This document shows positions 1 to 8,500 of a stretch of 64,000 nucleotides of DNA, piece after piece. Source of the DNA: Jeotgalicoccus sp. (GTDB taxonomy: Bacteria > Bacillota > Bacilli > Staphylococcales > Salinicoccaceae); the NCBI GenBank assembly GCA_003513765.1, contig DONT01000011.1, forward strand, positions 1 to 64,000, read 5' to 3'. The notes beneath the pieces were generated by a model. The model saw nothing but the letters and a program-made list of their open reading frames with translations, ran no database searches and had not been told where the DNA came from. The translations under genes and the position numbers were made by a program. Numbering within the stretch: the stretch's first letter is position 1; every line of letters begins with the position of its first letter.

Positions 1-52
1 GTTCTCTTGTAAAGTTTTGTGTTGCTCTTGCAATCTCGTTGACTGCTTAGTT

Positions 53-81
53 ATCTTAACACATCTGTTTTACAGATGCAA
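53..81 (-). promoter_or_regulatory. rRNA-type promoter, proximal copy
   Basis: On the minus strand a -35 box TTGCAT (76-81) and a -10 box TAAGAT (53-58) are separated by exactly 17 bases. It is the last of three similar promoters and the one nearest the left edge, so bases 1-45 would be transcribed leader. Inference: it drives a 16S-23S-5S operon lying beyond the window. In Bacillus subtilis the salA-gerD-kbaA-pdaB cluster sits next to rrn genes, which fits. Confidence 0.75.
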
Positions 82-148
82 CAACTTTATTAAGTTTTTG
101 TTAAGAATATAAAGTTTTGATTACATCGTGTTCGACACGACTTTTTAT

Positions 149-177
149 ATCTTAGCACATTTAATTTATGAATGCAA
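149..177 (-). promoter_or_regulatory. rRNA-type promoter, middle copy
   Basis: TTGCAT (172-177) and TAAGAT (149-154) on the minus strand are separated by 17 bases. A/T-rich sequence lies upstream of the -35 box, as expected for an UP element. Downstream on the minus strand is a short inverted repeat (TCGTG/CACGA at about 126-140) that recurs imperfectly after the distal promoter. Spacing to the proximal copy is 96 bases. Confidence 0.72.
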
Positions 178-233
178 CAACTAATTTAAAGTGTTTGTTA
201 AGTTATGTTACATCGCGTTTAGACGACTTATAT

Positions 234-262
234 ATCATAGCATGTCTGTTTCAGAGATGCAA
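234..262 (-). promoter_or_regulatory. rRNA-type promoter, distal copy
   Basis: TTGCAT (257-262) and TATGAT (234-239) on the minus strand are separated by 17 bases. The region upstream on the minus strand (263-300) is very A/T-rich. It shares its -35 sequence, its spacer length and flanking text with the other two copies, and it lies 85 bases from the middle one. Tandem strong promoters are typical of Gram-positive rRNA operons. Confidence 0.72.
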
Positions 263-399
263 CAGATTTTTTAAGATTTTTAACATCTAGTTAAAGTCTG
301 TTATTTTTTGTTGTGTCGTCTTTTGACAACTTCTAAATCTTACCAAGCTGATAGTTAAACGTCAATACTTTTGTTCATTTATTTATATTAATTTATAGA

Positions 400-431
400 A
401 AAAGGCGCAGAACGTTGATTCTGCGCCTTTT
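400..431 (-). terminator. terminator after kbaA
   Basis: Perfect 13-bp stem (400-412 with 419-431), loop of six, with runs of A and T at both ends so it can act in both directions. It separates the salA-kbaA operon from the rRNA-type promoters to its left. Confidence 0.85.
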
Positions 432-467
432 CTGGTTATTTTCTTATTGTTATTTCTGCAGTATAAT

Positions 468-1247
468 TCAGTTTTTCTTATTTTCATCCTGTTTCACTGC
501 TTGTCTCGTCTTGTTTTTATATCCCATTTTCTCACGTGCTTTAATCTGACTTTCTTCCTTTGCGCGTTTTTCTTCTGCTTCTTTTTTGAGTTCAGCACGT
601 TTCTGGTCGTTAATATCACTTCTTGTGACTCGGCCTCTTTGCTCTTTTTCTTTTTTAGAGTCTTCTATATACTTCGGCAATCTGATCAGCTGGTAAGCAT
701 TCGTCAGTATGACTGTAAATACAGAACGGTAAATCCATGAAGTATCTTCTACTGATATAAACGGCACAAGTGTTAGTGACGTCATAAAAATCATAAAGAA
801 TAATGAAGATACAAATACATTCGCTGCTGTGATTTTATTCTTATAATAAGCAAAACCGACTCCGGCCAGTACGATTATAATAGGAATCCATATAAACGAC
901 CATGTGGAACCGTGGTCAATGCCTACCTGTCTGAAGCGCAGGTAGAATAAATCGAAAACTGCATACATTATTAGAAGAAGCTGGACGTAAGGCCATGCCT
1001 TTCTAAATATCCCCATGCCTAACGGATGGATGAATAAGTATATATAGAAAACGACCTGACTGACGGTCGCTATTAACAGTCCGTAACCGACTAGAAATAC
1101 AAATCCGGCAAAAAAGTCACCGAACTCCCCCTGGAATAAGTACTTTGTAACAGTATCATATTCTGTTACGAGACTAATTGCAGTAGTAATAACCGCACCT
1201 ATCATTAATGTAACAAAATAAAACTTAACTAAATACTTCGACGTCAT
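468..1247 (-). CDS. kbaA: KbaA-family membrane protein
   Basis: Integral membrane protein of 259 residues related to KbaA, which in Bacillus activates the KinB sporulation-signalling kinase. Five or six hydrophobic segments are visible (about residues 7-27, 44-72, 83-103, 116-135, 142-164 and perhaps 171-187). From about residue 190 the chain is a highly charged Lys/Glu/Arg-rich tail of some 65 residues, longer than I recall for Bacillus KbaA. The start codon overlaps the stop of salA, so the two are translationally coupled. No sporulation gene is present in the window, so the role here is unknown; a membrane function outside sporulation is inferred. Confidence 0.75.
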   Translation of the reverse strand: MTSKYLVKFYFVTLMIGAVITTAISLVTEYDTVTKYLFQGEFGDFFAGFVFLVGYGLLIATVSQVVFYIYLFIHPLGMGIFRKAWPYVQLLLIMYAVFDLFYLRFRQVGIDHGSTWSFIWIPIIIVLAGVGFAYYKNKITAANVFVSSLFFMIFMTSLTLVPFISVEDTSWIYRSVFTVILTNAYQLIRLPKYIEDSKKEKEQRGRVTRSDINDQKRAELKKEAEEKRAKEESQIKAREKMGYKNKTRQAVKQDENKKN

Positions 1248-2293
1248 TCAGCGGTGCCTCCGATCAATTTTTTCGCCATTTCAGCATACACATCACTGAT
1301 TTCATCATTTTCGTATACTGACGGTGCGAAGTCTTCTTCGTTCCATTTCGGCTGACCCAGCGGCAGCTGGCCTAATAATGGTGTATTTAATTCATCGGCA
1401 AGTTTCTGACCGCCGCCTTTACCGAAGATATATTCTCTCTTGCCTGTTTCTTTACTTTCAAAATAACTCATATTTTCGACCACACCGATAATCTCGTGAT
1501 CTGTATGCTGTGCCATCGCTCCGGCTCTTGCGGCAACAAAAGCAGCAGTCGGATGCGGTGTTGTAACGATAATTTCTTTACTGTGCGGCAGCATCTGATG
1601 AATATCAAGCGCTACATCACCAGTACCCGGCGGCAGATCAAGAAGCAGATAATCAAGATCTCCCCATTTCACTTCTTCAAAGAAACTTGTCAGCATCTGG
1701 CCGAGCATTGGCCCTCTCCATATAACAGGTGTATTTTCTTCAACGAAGAAAGCCATTGAAATGACTTCAACACCAAATCTTTTAACAGGAATAATTGTTT
1801 CACCATCAAGTTCCGGACGTTCTGTAATACCCATCATATCCGGCACGCTGAAACCGTAAATGTCCGCATCAATTAAGCCGACTTTTTTGCCTTCTCTTGC
1901 AAGTGCAACCGCAAGGTTAACTGCGACTGTTGATTTACCAACTCCGCCTTTACCTGAAGCTACAGAGATAAATTCTGTTTTACCGAGTGTAAAGCCGCGC
2001 TCCATCGCACTGCCGCGTGATGATCTGAATTTTTCAATCGTCTCGTCCGGCAATTCTTCAAAACGAAGGCCGACACTGTCTGCACCTTCTTCTTTCAGGA
2101 GCCCGACAATTTTCATCTGCAGTTCGAGCTGTTCCTGGCCGCCTTCGCGGCCAATTGCTATTTTAACACTGACGTGTTTTTTCTCTTCTTTAACTCTGAC
2201 TTCTATAATACCCTCGGTCTCACTGATCGGGACATTTAAAATCGGATCATTCAAATTTCCAACTAGTTCTCTTACCTGGCTTTCAGTAATCAT
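1244..2293 (-). CDS. salA: Mrp/NBP35-type P-loop ATPase SalA
   Basis: ATP-binding protein of the Mrp/ApbC family, 349 residues, the usual length. An N-terminal DUF59/MIP18-like domain (about 1-80) precedes the ParA-like ATPase with a deviant Walker A motif GKGGVGKS at 114-121. The family serves as Fe-S cluster carriers; the Gram-positive SalA branch is also described as an ATP-dependent DNA-binding regulator. The paired cysteines (CxxC) of Fe-S scaffold members are missing near the MSYFESKETG segment, which supports SalA rather than a classical ApbC carrier. First gene of a two-gene operon with kbaA. Confidence 0.85.
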   Translation of the reverse strand: MITESQVRELVGNLNDPILNVPISETEGIIEVRVKEEKKHVSVKIAIGREGGQEQLELQMKIVGLLKEEGADSVGLRFEELPDETIEKFRSSRGSAMERGFTLGKTEFISVASGKGGVGKSTVAVNLAVALAREGKKVGLIDADIYGFSVPDMMGITERPELDGETIIPVKRFGVEVISMAFFVEENTPVIWRGPMLGQMLTSFFEEVKWGDLDYLLLDLPPGTGDVALDIHQMLPHSKEIIVTTPHPTAAFVAARAGAMAQHTDHEIIGVVENMSYFESKETGKREYIFGKGGGQKLADELNTPLLGQLPLGQPKWNEEDFAPSVYENDEISDVYAEMAKKLIGGTAE

Positions 2294-2383
2294 GTATATG
2301 CTCCTTCATTCGACTTGATTCCATTACTACTAATAATAACACAACATTATAGTCACTAATATATTCGAAAAGTGAATTTCCAG

Positions 2384-3934
2384 TTACATTTCAAAAACGA
2401 TTTCCCCGTCGATAACAGTCATCAGGACTTTTGTTTCTTTGACTTCATCCGGACTGACTGTCATGACGTCTCTGTCCAGCACGATAAAGTCAGCGAAATA
2501 GCCCGCCTCGATTTTCCCCTGCACATGTTCTCTGTAGACAATTTTAGCCGCTTCAACGGTATACATTTTAAATGCATCAAAACGTGAAATAATTTGTTCC
2601 GGATTATACACTGCGCCGTTGTCTTCACGCGTCATCAGTGCATGGATACCGAGAAACGGATTTACTTTCTCAATCGGCGCATCTGAAGAGCCGCCCATAA
2701 TTACGCCTTTATCGAGAAGTGTTTTAAACGGATATAGATACTGCGCACGGTCAGTGCCTATATATTCCTCTACCCACGGCATATCCGAAGTCAGGAATGT
2801 CGGCTGAATATCGCAAATCACCGGTAATTTGGCAATACGCTCAATTAAATCCGGACGGAGCAGACTGATATGAATCAGACGATCATGTTTGCCATCTGGA
2901 ACAGGATATTTCTCGATAGCATCGAGCACCACTTCAATCGCGCGGTCACCAATCATATGAACAGCAACAGCATCATTGTTTCGACGGGCAGTCTGAACGA
3001 GCTGCTCCAGTTTTTCCACCGTGTGAATCTGCAGGCCTTTATCTGTTGAGTCTTCATACGGTTCACTGACAAGTGCAGTTTTCGCACCGAACGCACCGTC
3101 AGCAAAAATTTTCATTGCGTCACGTTCAACAAAGTTTTCTTTGTACGTCTTATTCGCCTGCATAACATCTTCATAAACCTGTTCATGTGTCAGCAGATTC
3201 ACTCTGAATTTCAATTTATCTTTACCGAGTGTATTTAAGTACGCATCCAGAGGCACATTAAAATCTCCGTAATAAGAAAGGTCTTCCGTATGAGCATTCG
3301 CAATACCAAGTGACTGCAAATATTTAACACCGCGTGCAATATCTTCACCTAAAGATTCAGTCGTATCTTCAACCGTTGCTGCACGCATTTCCTCAAAGGC
3401 TTTATCGTAAACCCATCCTGTCAGCTCCCCCTGATCATCTCGTTCAAAATATCCGCCTTCAGGATTTTCAGTATCTTTAGTAATATTCAGCGCATCAAAG
3501 GCAGCTGAGTTTACGACACCGGCATGAGCACAAATACGTGTTATTAAAGTCGGTTTGTCCGTCAGCTCATCGAGTTCTTTAATATTAATCTTGTACTGAT
3601 CTGCAAAATTGTTTTCATCGTAGCCGAGAATGTTATTCCAAGTCCGGTTTGTCTTAAACGCTTTAACCTGTTTCTTCATCTCTCCAATATCTGTTACATC
3701 ATCCAGCGCCAGTAATTCCAGTTTTTTGCCGATCATGACCAGATGCTGGTGTACATCTGTCAGTGCTGGCATCATCGTTTTACCGTTTAAATCGACAAAC
3801 TCATCTGCTGCAGCTTTTAATTCTTCATAGCTGCCTGTCTTTTCGACCGTTCCGTTATGTATTAAAACAGCTTCCACCGTATCCATCGGTGCCGCCATCG
3901 TATAAATTGTTCCATTATAATATAAAGTCGACAT
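2384..3934 (-). CDS. YtcJ-like amidohydrolase family protein
   Basis: Metal-dependent hydrolase of the amidohydrolase superfamily, 516 residues from the chosen start. Visible are the N-terminal beta-sandwich segment, a metal-binding HxH-type motif (DVHQH, about residue 60), a histidine in AVHMIGDRA, another in HISLLRPD, and the metal aspartate in GGSSDAP. The C-terminal GKIEAGYFADFIVLDRD is typical of the YtcJ/amidohydrolase_3 branch. The substrate cannot be predicted. An in-frame ATG lies 18 bases upstream at 3952 but has no ribosome binding site; the chosen ATG follows an AAAGG..GAGG region. It stands alone downstream of the proC terminator. Confidence 0.8.
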   Translation of the reverse strand: MSTLYYNGTIYTMAAPMDTVEAVLIHNGTVEKTGSYEELKAAADEFVDLNGKTMMPALTDVHQHLVMIGKKLELLALDDVTDIGEMKKQVKAFKTNRTWNNILGYDENNFADQYKINIKELDELTDKPTLITRICAHAGVVNSAAFDALNITKDTENPEGGYFERDDQGELTGWVYDKAFEEMRAATVEDTTESLGEDIARGVKYLQSLGIANAHTEDLSYYGDFNVPLDAYLNTLGKDKLKFRVNLLTHEQVYEDVMQANKTYKENFVERDAMKIFADGAFGAKTALVSEPYEDSTDKGLQIHTVEKLEQLVQTARRNNDAVAVHMIGDRAIEVVLDAIEKYPVPDGKHDRLIHISLLRPDLIERIAKLPVICDIQPTFLTSDMPWVEEYIGTDRAQYLYPFKTLLDKGVIMGGSSDAPIEKVNPFLGIHALMTREDNGAVYNPEQIISRFDAFKMYTVEAAKIVYREHVQGKIEAGYFADFIVLDRDVMTVSPDEVKETKVLMTVIDGEIVFEM

Positions 3935-3956
3935 TAGCCTCATACCTTTCATTCAT

Positions 3957-3991
3957 AAAAAAAACTTTCATATATTATTATATATGAAAGT
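3957..3991 (-). terminator. terminator after proC
   Basis: Perfect 12-bp A/T-rich stem (3964-3975 with 3980-3991) followed on the minus strand by a run of eight U. It lies between proC and the amidohydrolase gene. Confidence 0.85.
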
Positions 3992-4005
3992 ATTCTCAGA
4001 TTCAT

Positions 4006-4806
4006 TTATCGTTCACTTAATTTTATACTGCGGTCTCTCGCACTGCCTAGAGTTTCAAAAATTATTTCCTGTAATTTGGATTCGCTGAGCGTATCTAGCC
4101 CCGCTTCAGTCGTTCCTGCTTTAGATGTAATATCTTTACGCAGCTTTTCAAAAGATTCAGGACGTTCCGATAAAGTTTTTCCTGTACCAATAACAAGATT
4201 TCTTGTCAGCTTATCAGCATCCTCTTTTGAGAAACCGAGTTCTTCAAGACTTTTCGCATACTGTTCGTATATATAGTAGAGAAATGCCGGACCGGAACCC
4301 GTTGCCGCTGTAATATTATCCATACCATCTTCATCAACGACAACATTTTTACCAAAACTCGCCATTAAGTCGATCAGCTCGTCCCTATTATCGAAGTCAT
4401 CCGAAAATGCAATACCGTTAACTGAGTATTGCACCATCGCATTCGTATTCGGCATAATTCTCGCGACCGCGTTCTCCATACCTGCTTCTTCTTGAATCGT
4501 TGAGATATGAATACCCGCCATTACTGAAATCAGTTTTGTTTTCTTTTCCAGATACGGTCGAATACGTTTCGCAACATCGCTGAAGTTCTGCGGCTTGCTT
4601 GCGAGCACAATATAATCTGCGTCTTTACAGAGCGCTTCATCTTCATACGACACATTAACACCGAGCTCTTCTTTAAACTCCATCGCTGCAACACGATTTG
4701 ATTTGCTCGTAATATAAATATCCTCTGGTTTGACAATGCCTTTTTCAATCATTCCTGTAAATATTGCACTGGCCATATTGCCGGCGCCAAAAAATACAAT
4801 TTTCAT
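4006..4806 (-). CDS. proC: pyrroline-5-carboxylate reductase
   Basis: Last step of proline synthesis: NAD(P)H-dependent reduction of 1-pyrroline-5-carboxylate to proline in the cytosol. The Rossmann motif GAGNMA is at residues 7-12 and the C-terminal dimer domain carries GSGPAFLYYIYE and the family signature around TSKAGTTEAGL. Length is 266 residues, normal for the family. The ATG at 4806 follows a GGGGTGG ribosome binding site; a GTG nine bases upstream lies inside that site and is rejected. A strong terminator follows. Confidence 0.92.
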   Translation of the reverse strand: MKIVFFGAGNMASAIFTGMIEKGIVKPEDIYITSKSNRVAAMEFKEELGVNVSYEDEALCKDADYIVLASKPQNFSDVAKRIRPYLEKKTKLISVMAGIHISTIQEEAGMENAVARIMPNTNAMVQYSVNGIAFSDDFDNRDELIDLMASFGKNVVVDEDGMDNITAATGSGPAFLYYIYEQYAKSLEELGFSKEDADKLTRNLVIGTGKTLSERPESFEKLRKDITSKAGTTEAGLDTLSESKLQEIIFETLGSARDRSIKLSER

Positions 4807-4875
4807 AACTACCACCCCGGTCAGTTTATTATACGTAAGTTGTTTATATTACCATACTCTTCTCTTGAGCTGTCA

Positions 4876-5586
4876 TCAGATATAAAAAACAATCGCTGTA
4901 TAGTGACAAACCGCTGCAATAATAATGAAGAAATGCCAGATCATATGGAAATACTTGCGTGTCTTCTGTGCGTAAAACCATGCGCCTGCAGTATAGGCAA
5001 GCCCTCCGAGTATAATCAGACCGATAAATACCCAAGATGTTTCACTTACTATAGAAGGAATAAATGCTACAGCAGACCATCCCATAATTAAATATATTGC
5101 CAAACTGACTTTTTCATTGACCACAGGTGCCAGCACCTTATACAGAATACCAAGTATTGTCGCAGTCCACAGCACAATCAGTATGACGATTCCAAACGTT
5201 CCGCCGACGACAGAAAGTGCAATCGGCGTATATGTGCCTGCAATCGCTACGTAAATAAAACTGTGATCCAGAAGGCGCATGACGTATTTATGTTTCGTGT
5301 TGTGTTCCATCGAATGATACAGCGTCGAAGTCAAAAACATTAACAGCATGCTGATAACAAATACCGACCCTCCGAAGGCGTGCATCGAGCCGCCTCCCGC
5401 ATACATATAAACAGCGGTAAACGGCAGCAGGAAAATAAAGATTATCGCAGCAACACCATGACTCACCGCATTGCCGACTTCTTCGCCGAATGACAGCGGA
5501 ACAACATTTTTTAAAGTGCGTTCTATTCTCGTAGTGACTTCTTCTTTACCATACTTGCTGTACTCTGATTTTGACTCTTCAGTCAT
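4876..5586 (-). CDS. trhA: TrhA/hemolysin III family membrane protein
   Basis: Seven-helix membrane protein of the PAQR/hemolysin III family, 236 residues. Family landmarks are VSHG near the first helix, HSMEHN after the second, and HMIWH in the last. Members act in membrane energy or fluidity homeostasis; the hemolysin name is historical. Residues 1-30 are a charged N-terminal extension. Its ATG overlaps the stop of the upstream uridylyltransferase gene (TAATG), so it is the last gene of a translationally coupled operon. Confidence 0.85.
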   Translation of the reverse strand: MTEESKSEYSKYGKEEVTTRIERTLKNVVPLSFGEEVGNAVSHGVAAIIFIFLLPFTAVYMYAGGGSMHAFGGSVFVISMLLMFLTSTLYHSMEHNTKHKYVMRLLDHSFIYVAIAGTYTPIALSVVGGTFGIVILIVLWTATILGILYKVLAPVVNEKVSLAIYLIMGWSAVAFIPSIVSETSWVFIGLIILGGLAYTAGAWFYAQKTRKYFHMIWHFFIIIAAVCHYTAIVFYI

Positions 5587-6734
5587 TAGATCAGTCCTTC
5601 TTCAGTTAAATCTTTAAGTGCAGTTTCTATACTGTCATTCCCCGCTTTGTTTTTGAGCGGTGAAAATTCACCTGTTCTGTCTACCTGAAGGGTATTGTGC
5701 TTATCTGCATATTTAAATGCATCGAAGTAAAACTTCTCAAATTTCAACACTTCTTCTTTAATAACGTTTAAATCATCGTCAAGATGTTCCAGTTTTTTAA
5801 GCGCCAGGTGATAAGGCATATCCCCGTCTGCTGCTTTCTTTAAAAAGTTCATGCTGTACATGTGGATGCCGATGTTGGCATTCGTAAATTTTTCTTCGCT
5901 GCCTGCGGGCAGTTCCGTATATTCGACGACACCTTTGTCACCGTTCATTACTGCAAGACGGCCTACTGATTCGCCGGGTTTTGGAGTAATTGATTTCGAT
6001 GTAATATCGTTGTTTTCACTAACGTGAAGACCGACTAAAGCCGGATCCAGCACTTTAACGACAACGTTGTCGACGTTATTCATAAATACATGTTTCACGC
6101 CCTGAGTTTCCATCTGTTCTATCATTCCGCTGTTTTTTAATGAACTGAAAATCCCGCCGTTGCCGTTAGGCGTCAGCATAATATCAGTTTCAGCAGTCAG
6201 CATCAGTTTGCCGGCTTTAGTTAACGGCGGGAAGTGCTCTTGTTTAAAGAAATGAATGTTTTCTTCAGGGACACCGAAGAATGCATTTTCTTTAAAGAAT
6301 AGAAGCGTTTCTTCATGGTTAATATCACTCGTCATAATATACCAGTGAACTTTCAGTTCACCCTGTGCACTTTTAAAGCTCAGAATCTGTCTTGCCTGCA
6401 GTTCAAATAATGATACGCCTTCAAAAGAAAACGTTCCTTTCGGGCCCGGATGTTCAAGTCTTGTACCCTGACCGCCTGCCATCAGTACAACTGCAACTTC
6501 GCCGCTCTGTACTGCATTGTTTGCTGCTTCACTCACAGCTTCGGTATCAAGTTCTGACTTTAACACGTATGGTACTTCTTCAACTGAAGATAAGTCTACT
6601 TCCGCTTTATTAACGTAAGTTTCTTCATATACACGTTCGATTGTTGTAATATCGAGCGCTTCAAATTGTTCTTTTACTTTTGCTTGATTATTTTGTTCCA
6701 GCTTACTGTATTGAGGAATCCATTTTTTTATCAT
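5586..6734 (-). CDS. UDPGP-type uridylyltransferase
   Basis: Nucleotidyltransferase of the UDPGP family, 382 residues, resembling the conserved staphylococcal probable uridylyltransferase. The signature L-MAGGQGTRL and the following PKG are near residues 84-103, and the segment MNNVDNVVVKVLDP is also typical. It is expected to make a UDP-sugar (UDP-N-acetylhexosamine or UDP-glucose) from UTP and the sugar-1-phosphate; the sugar cannot be told from sequence. It starts 14 bases after pdp and its stop overlaps trhA. Confidence 0.85.
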   Translation of the reverse strand: MIKKWIPQYSKLEQNNQAKVKEQFEALDITTIERVYEETYVNKAEVDLSSVEEVPYVLKSELDTEAVSEAANNAVQSGEVAVVLMAGGQGTRLEHPGPKGTFSFEGVSLFELQARQILSFKSAQGELKVHWYIMTSDINHEETLLFFKENAFFGVPEENIHFFKQEHFPPLTKAGKLMLTAETDIMLTPNGNGGIFSSLKNSGMIEQMETQGVKHVFMNNVDNVVVKVLDPALVGLHVSENNDITSKSITPKPGESVGRLAVMNGDKGVVEYTELPAGSEEKFTNANIGIHMYSMNFLKKAADGDMPYHLALKKLEHLDDDLNVIKEEVLKFEKFYFDAFKYADKHNTLQVDRTGEFSPLKNKAGNDSIETALKDLTEEGLI

Positions 6735-6748
6735 TTTTCTCTCCTAAC

Positions 6749-8050
6749 TTATGCAGTAATAATGCGTTTAATCAGTTTAGTCTGTTTCTGTTCATTACCT
6801 AAATGGTAGCTCGCGATTACTTTATCAACTACGCTGTCCACTTCTTCAGTGTTTGCAGCAATTTTAGCAAGTACATCGCCCTTGTTTACGTAATCCCCGA
6901 CTTTCTTCTCAAGTACAATGCCTACAGCAAGATCGATTTCATCTTCTTTAGTCTGACGTCCTGCACCGAGAATTGACGCTGCAACACCAATGTTTTCTGC
7001 ATCGATTACTTCAACATATCCTTCTTCTTCTGAAATAACGTCGTAGTGATATTCTGCCTGTGGAAGATTTTCAGGATGATCAACAAGTGACTCGTCGCCG
7101 CCCTGGTTATTAACGAATACTTTAAATTTCTCTAAAGCACTGCCGTCTTTAATCACAGCTTCAAGCATCTCTCGTGCTTCTTCAAGGTCTTTGGCTTTAC
7201 CGCCAACTACTGCCATTTGTGCAGCCAGCGTTAATGATAATTCAGTTAGGTCAGCCGGCCCTACGCCTTTTAGTGTATCGATTGCTTCCTTCACTTCGTT
7301 TGCATTACCTACAGCATAGCCCAGCGGTTCTTCCATGCTTGAAATAATCGCCATCGTACGGCGGCCGACATTATTACCGATGCGCACCATCGTTTCCGCT
7401 AACGCTACAGCGTCTTCTTCTGTTTTCATAAATGCACCGTCGCCGACTTTAACGTCTAAGACGATTGCATCTGCACCGGCAGCAATTTTTTTACTCATAA
7501 TAGAGCTTGCGATTAATGGAATCGAGTTTACCGTTCCTGTAACATCGCGCAGTGCGTAAATTAATTTATCAGCAGGTGTCAAGTTGCCTGATTGGCCAAT
7601 AACTGCAACCTTGTCTTTGTTAACCAGATTCACGAAATCATCCTGCGTCAGTTCAACGTGGAAACCTTTCAATGCTTCAAGCTTATCAATCGTTCCGCCC
7701 GTGTGGCCGAGACCGCGTCCGCTCATTTTTGCAACAGGAACATCCAGTGCTGCAACTAAAGGTGCAAGTACTAATGTTGTCGTATCGCCGACACCGCCTG
7801 TAGAGTGTTTATCAACTTTAATGCCGTCAATTGCCGACAGATCGATTTGATCGCCTGAATTTACCATAGCCATTGTCAGATTAGCAGATTCTTCAGGTGT
7901 CATATCGTTGAAGAAAATTGCCATTAATAAAGCTGATGCCTGATAGTCAGGAATCTCTCCATTTGTATATCCATTAATGAAGAATTCGATTTCCTCTTTA
8001 GTCAGTTCTTTGTTGTCACGTTTGTTAGCGATAATGTCTACCATTCTCAT
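6749..8050 (-). CDS. pdp: pyrimidine-nucleoside phosphorylase
   Basis: Phosphorolysis of uridine, thymidine and deoxyuridine to base and (deoxy)ribose-1-phosphate; salvage enzyme of the thymidine/pyrimidine phosphorylase family. It shows KHSTGGVGD for phosphate binding and the family signature SGRGLGHTGGTIDKLE, and a C-terminal PYNP domain. The chosen ATG gives 433 residues beginning MRMVDII, matching the family N-terminus; a longer reading from 8149 adds 33 unrelated residues and has no ribosome binding site. An AAAGGAG site precedes the ATG. Second gene of a four-gene operon. Confidence 0.92.
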   Translation of the reverse strand: MRMVDIIANKRDNKELTKEEIEFFINGYTNGEIPDYQASALLMAIFFNDMTPEESANLTMAMVNSGDQIDLSAIDGIKVDKHSTGGVGDTTTLVLAPLVAALDVPVAKMSGRGLGHTGGTIDKLEALKGFHVELTQDDFVNLVNKDKVAVIGQSGNLTPADKLIYALRDVTGTVNSIPLIASSIMSKKIAAGADAIVLDVKVGDGAFMKTEEDAVALAETMVRIGNNVGRRTMAIISSMEEPLGYAVGNANEVKEAIDTLKGVGPADLTELSLTLAAQMAVVGGKAKDLEEAREMLEAVIKDGSALEKFKVFVNNQGGDESLVDHPENLPQAEYHYDVISEEEGYVEVIDAENIGVAASILGAGRQTKEDEIDLAVGIVLEKKVGDYVNKGDVLAKIAANTEEVDSVVDKVIASYHLGNEQKQTKLIKRIITA

Positions 8051-8066
8051 TTGTAAAGTACTCCTT

Positions 8067-8387
8067 TTATTTGGACGTTGCCGTCCATTCCTTTTTGTTT
8101 TTGTAGCGTTTCGTATGCGCATAAATATTCTCAGCCGCATAATCTTCATTAGTATACACTGTTATGTCGAAATATGTGCCATTTTCACTGTGTTTTTCGT
8201 CAGTATAAGTATCCTTCAAATGCACAAATAAATTTTTCATTGCGGTCTGATCAAGACTCGGATATTCACGTAAAACTCTCTTTTGCAGCTGGCCGTTATT
8301 CTCCAGCACTTCCTGCACGACGATGACAAACGATTCATCATCCTTAATCACATCATCAAAAATATTAGTCTGTCCGCGTTCAGCCAT
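8067..8387 (-). CDS. hypothetical acidic protein upstream of pdp
   Basis: Soluble 106-residue protein with no signal peptide or membrane segment. The N-terminal half is acidic (FDDVIKDDESF) and the C-terminal end basic (RYKNKKEW). I do not recognise the family. A GAGGAGG ribosome binding site precedes the ATG, and the stop lies 16 bases before pdp, so it heads the pdp operon. Confidence 0.7.
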   Translation of the reverse strand: MAERGQTNIFDDVIKDDESFVIVVQEVLENNGQLQKRVLREYPSLDQTAMKNLFVHLKDTYTDEKHSENGTYFDITVYTNEDYAAENIYAHTKRYKNKKEWTATSK

Positions 8388-8500
8388 GGTAAATCCTCCT
8401 CTCTGTTATCAGGCATATCCATTTCATCTTTTTAATATCTTCATTATACTTAAAATAAGACACAATTCATAACATGAACTCAAAAAACGGGGGGATTAAT

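Noticed and set aside
1860..2318. 152-residue plus-strand frame
   Set aside because: Antisense to salA; Ser/Pro/Leu-rich shadow translation.
8051..8149. N-terminal extension of pdp
   Set aside because: The 33 extra residues overlap the preceding gene, lack a binding site and do not fit the family start.
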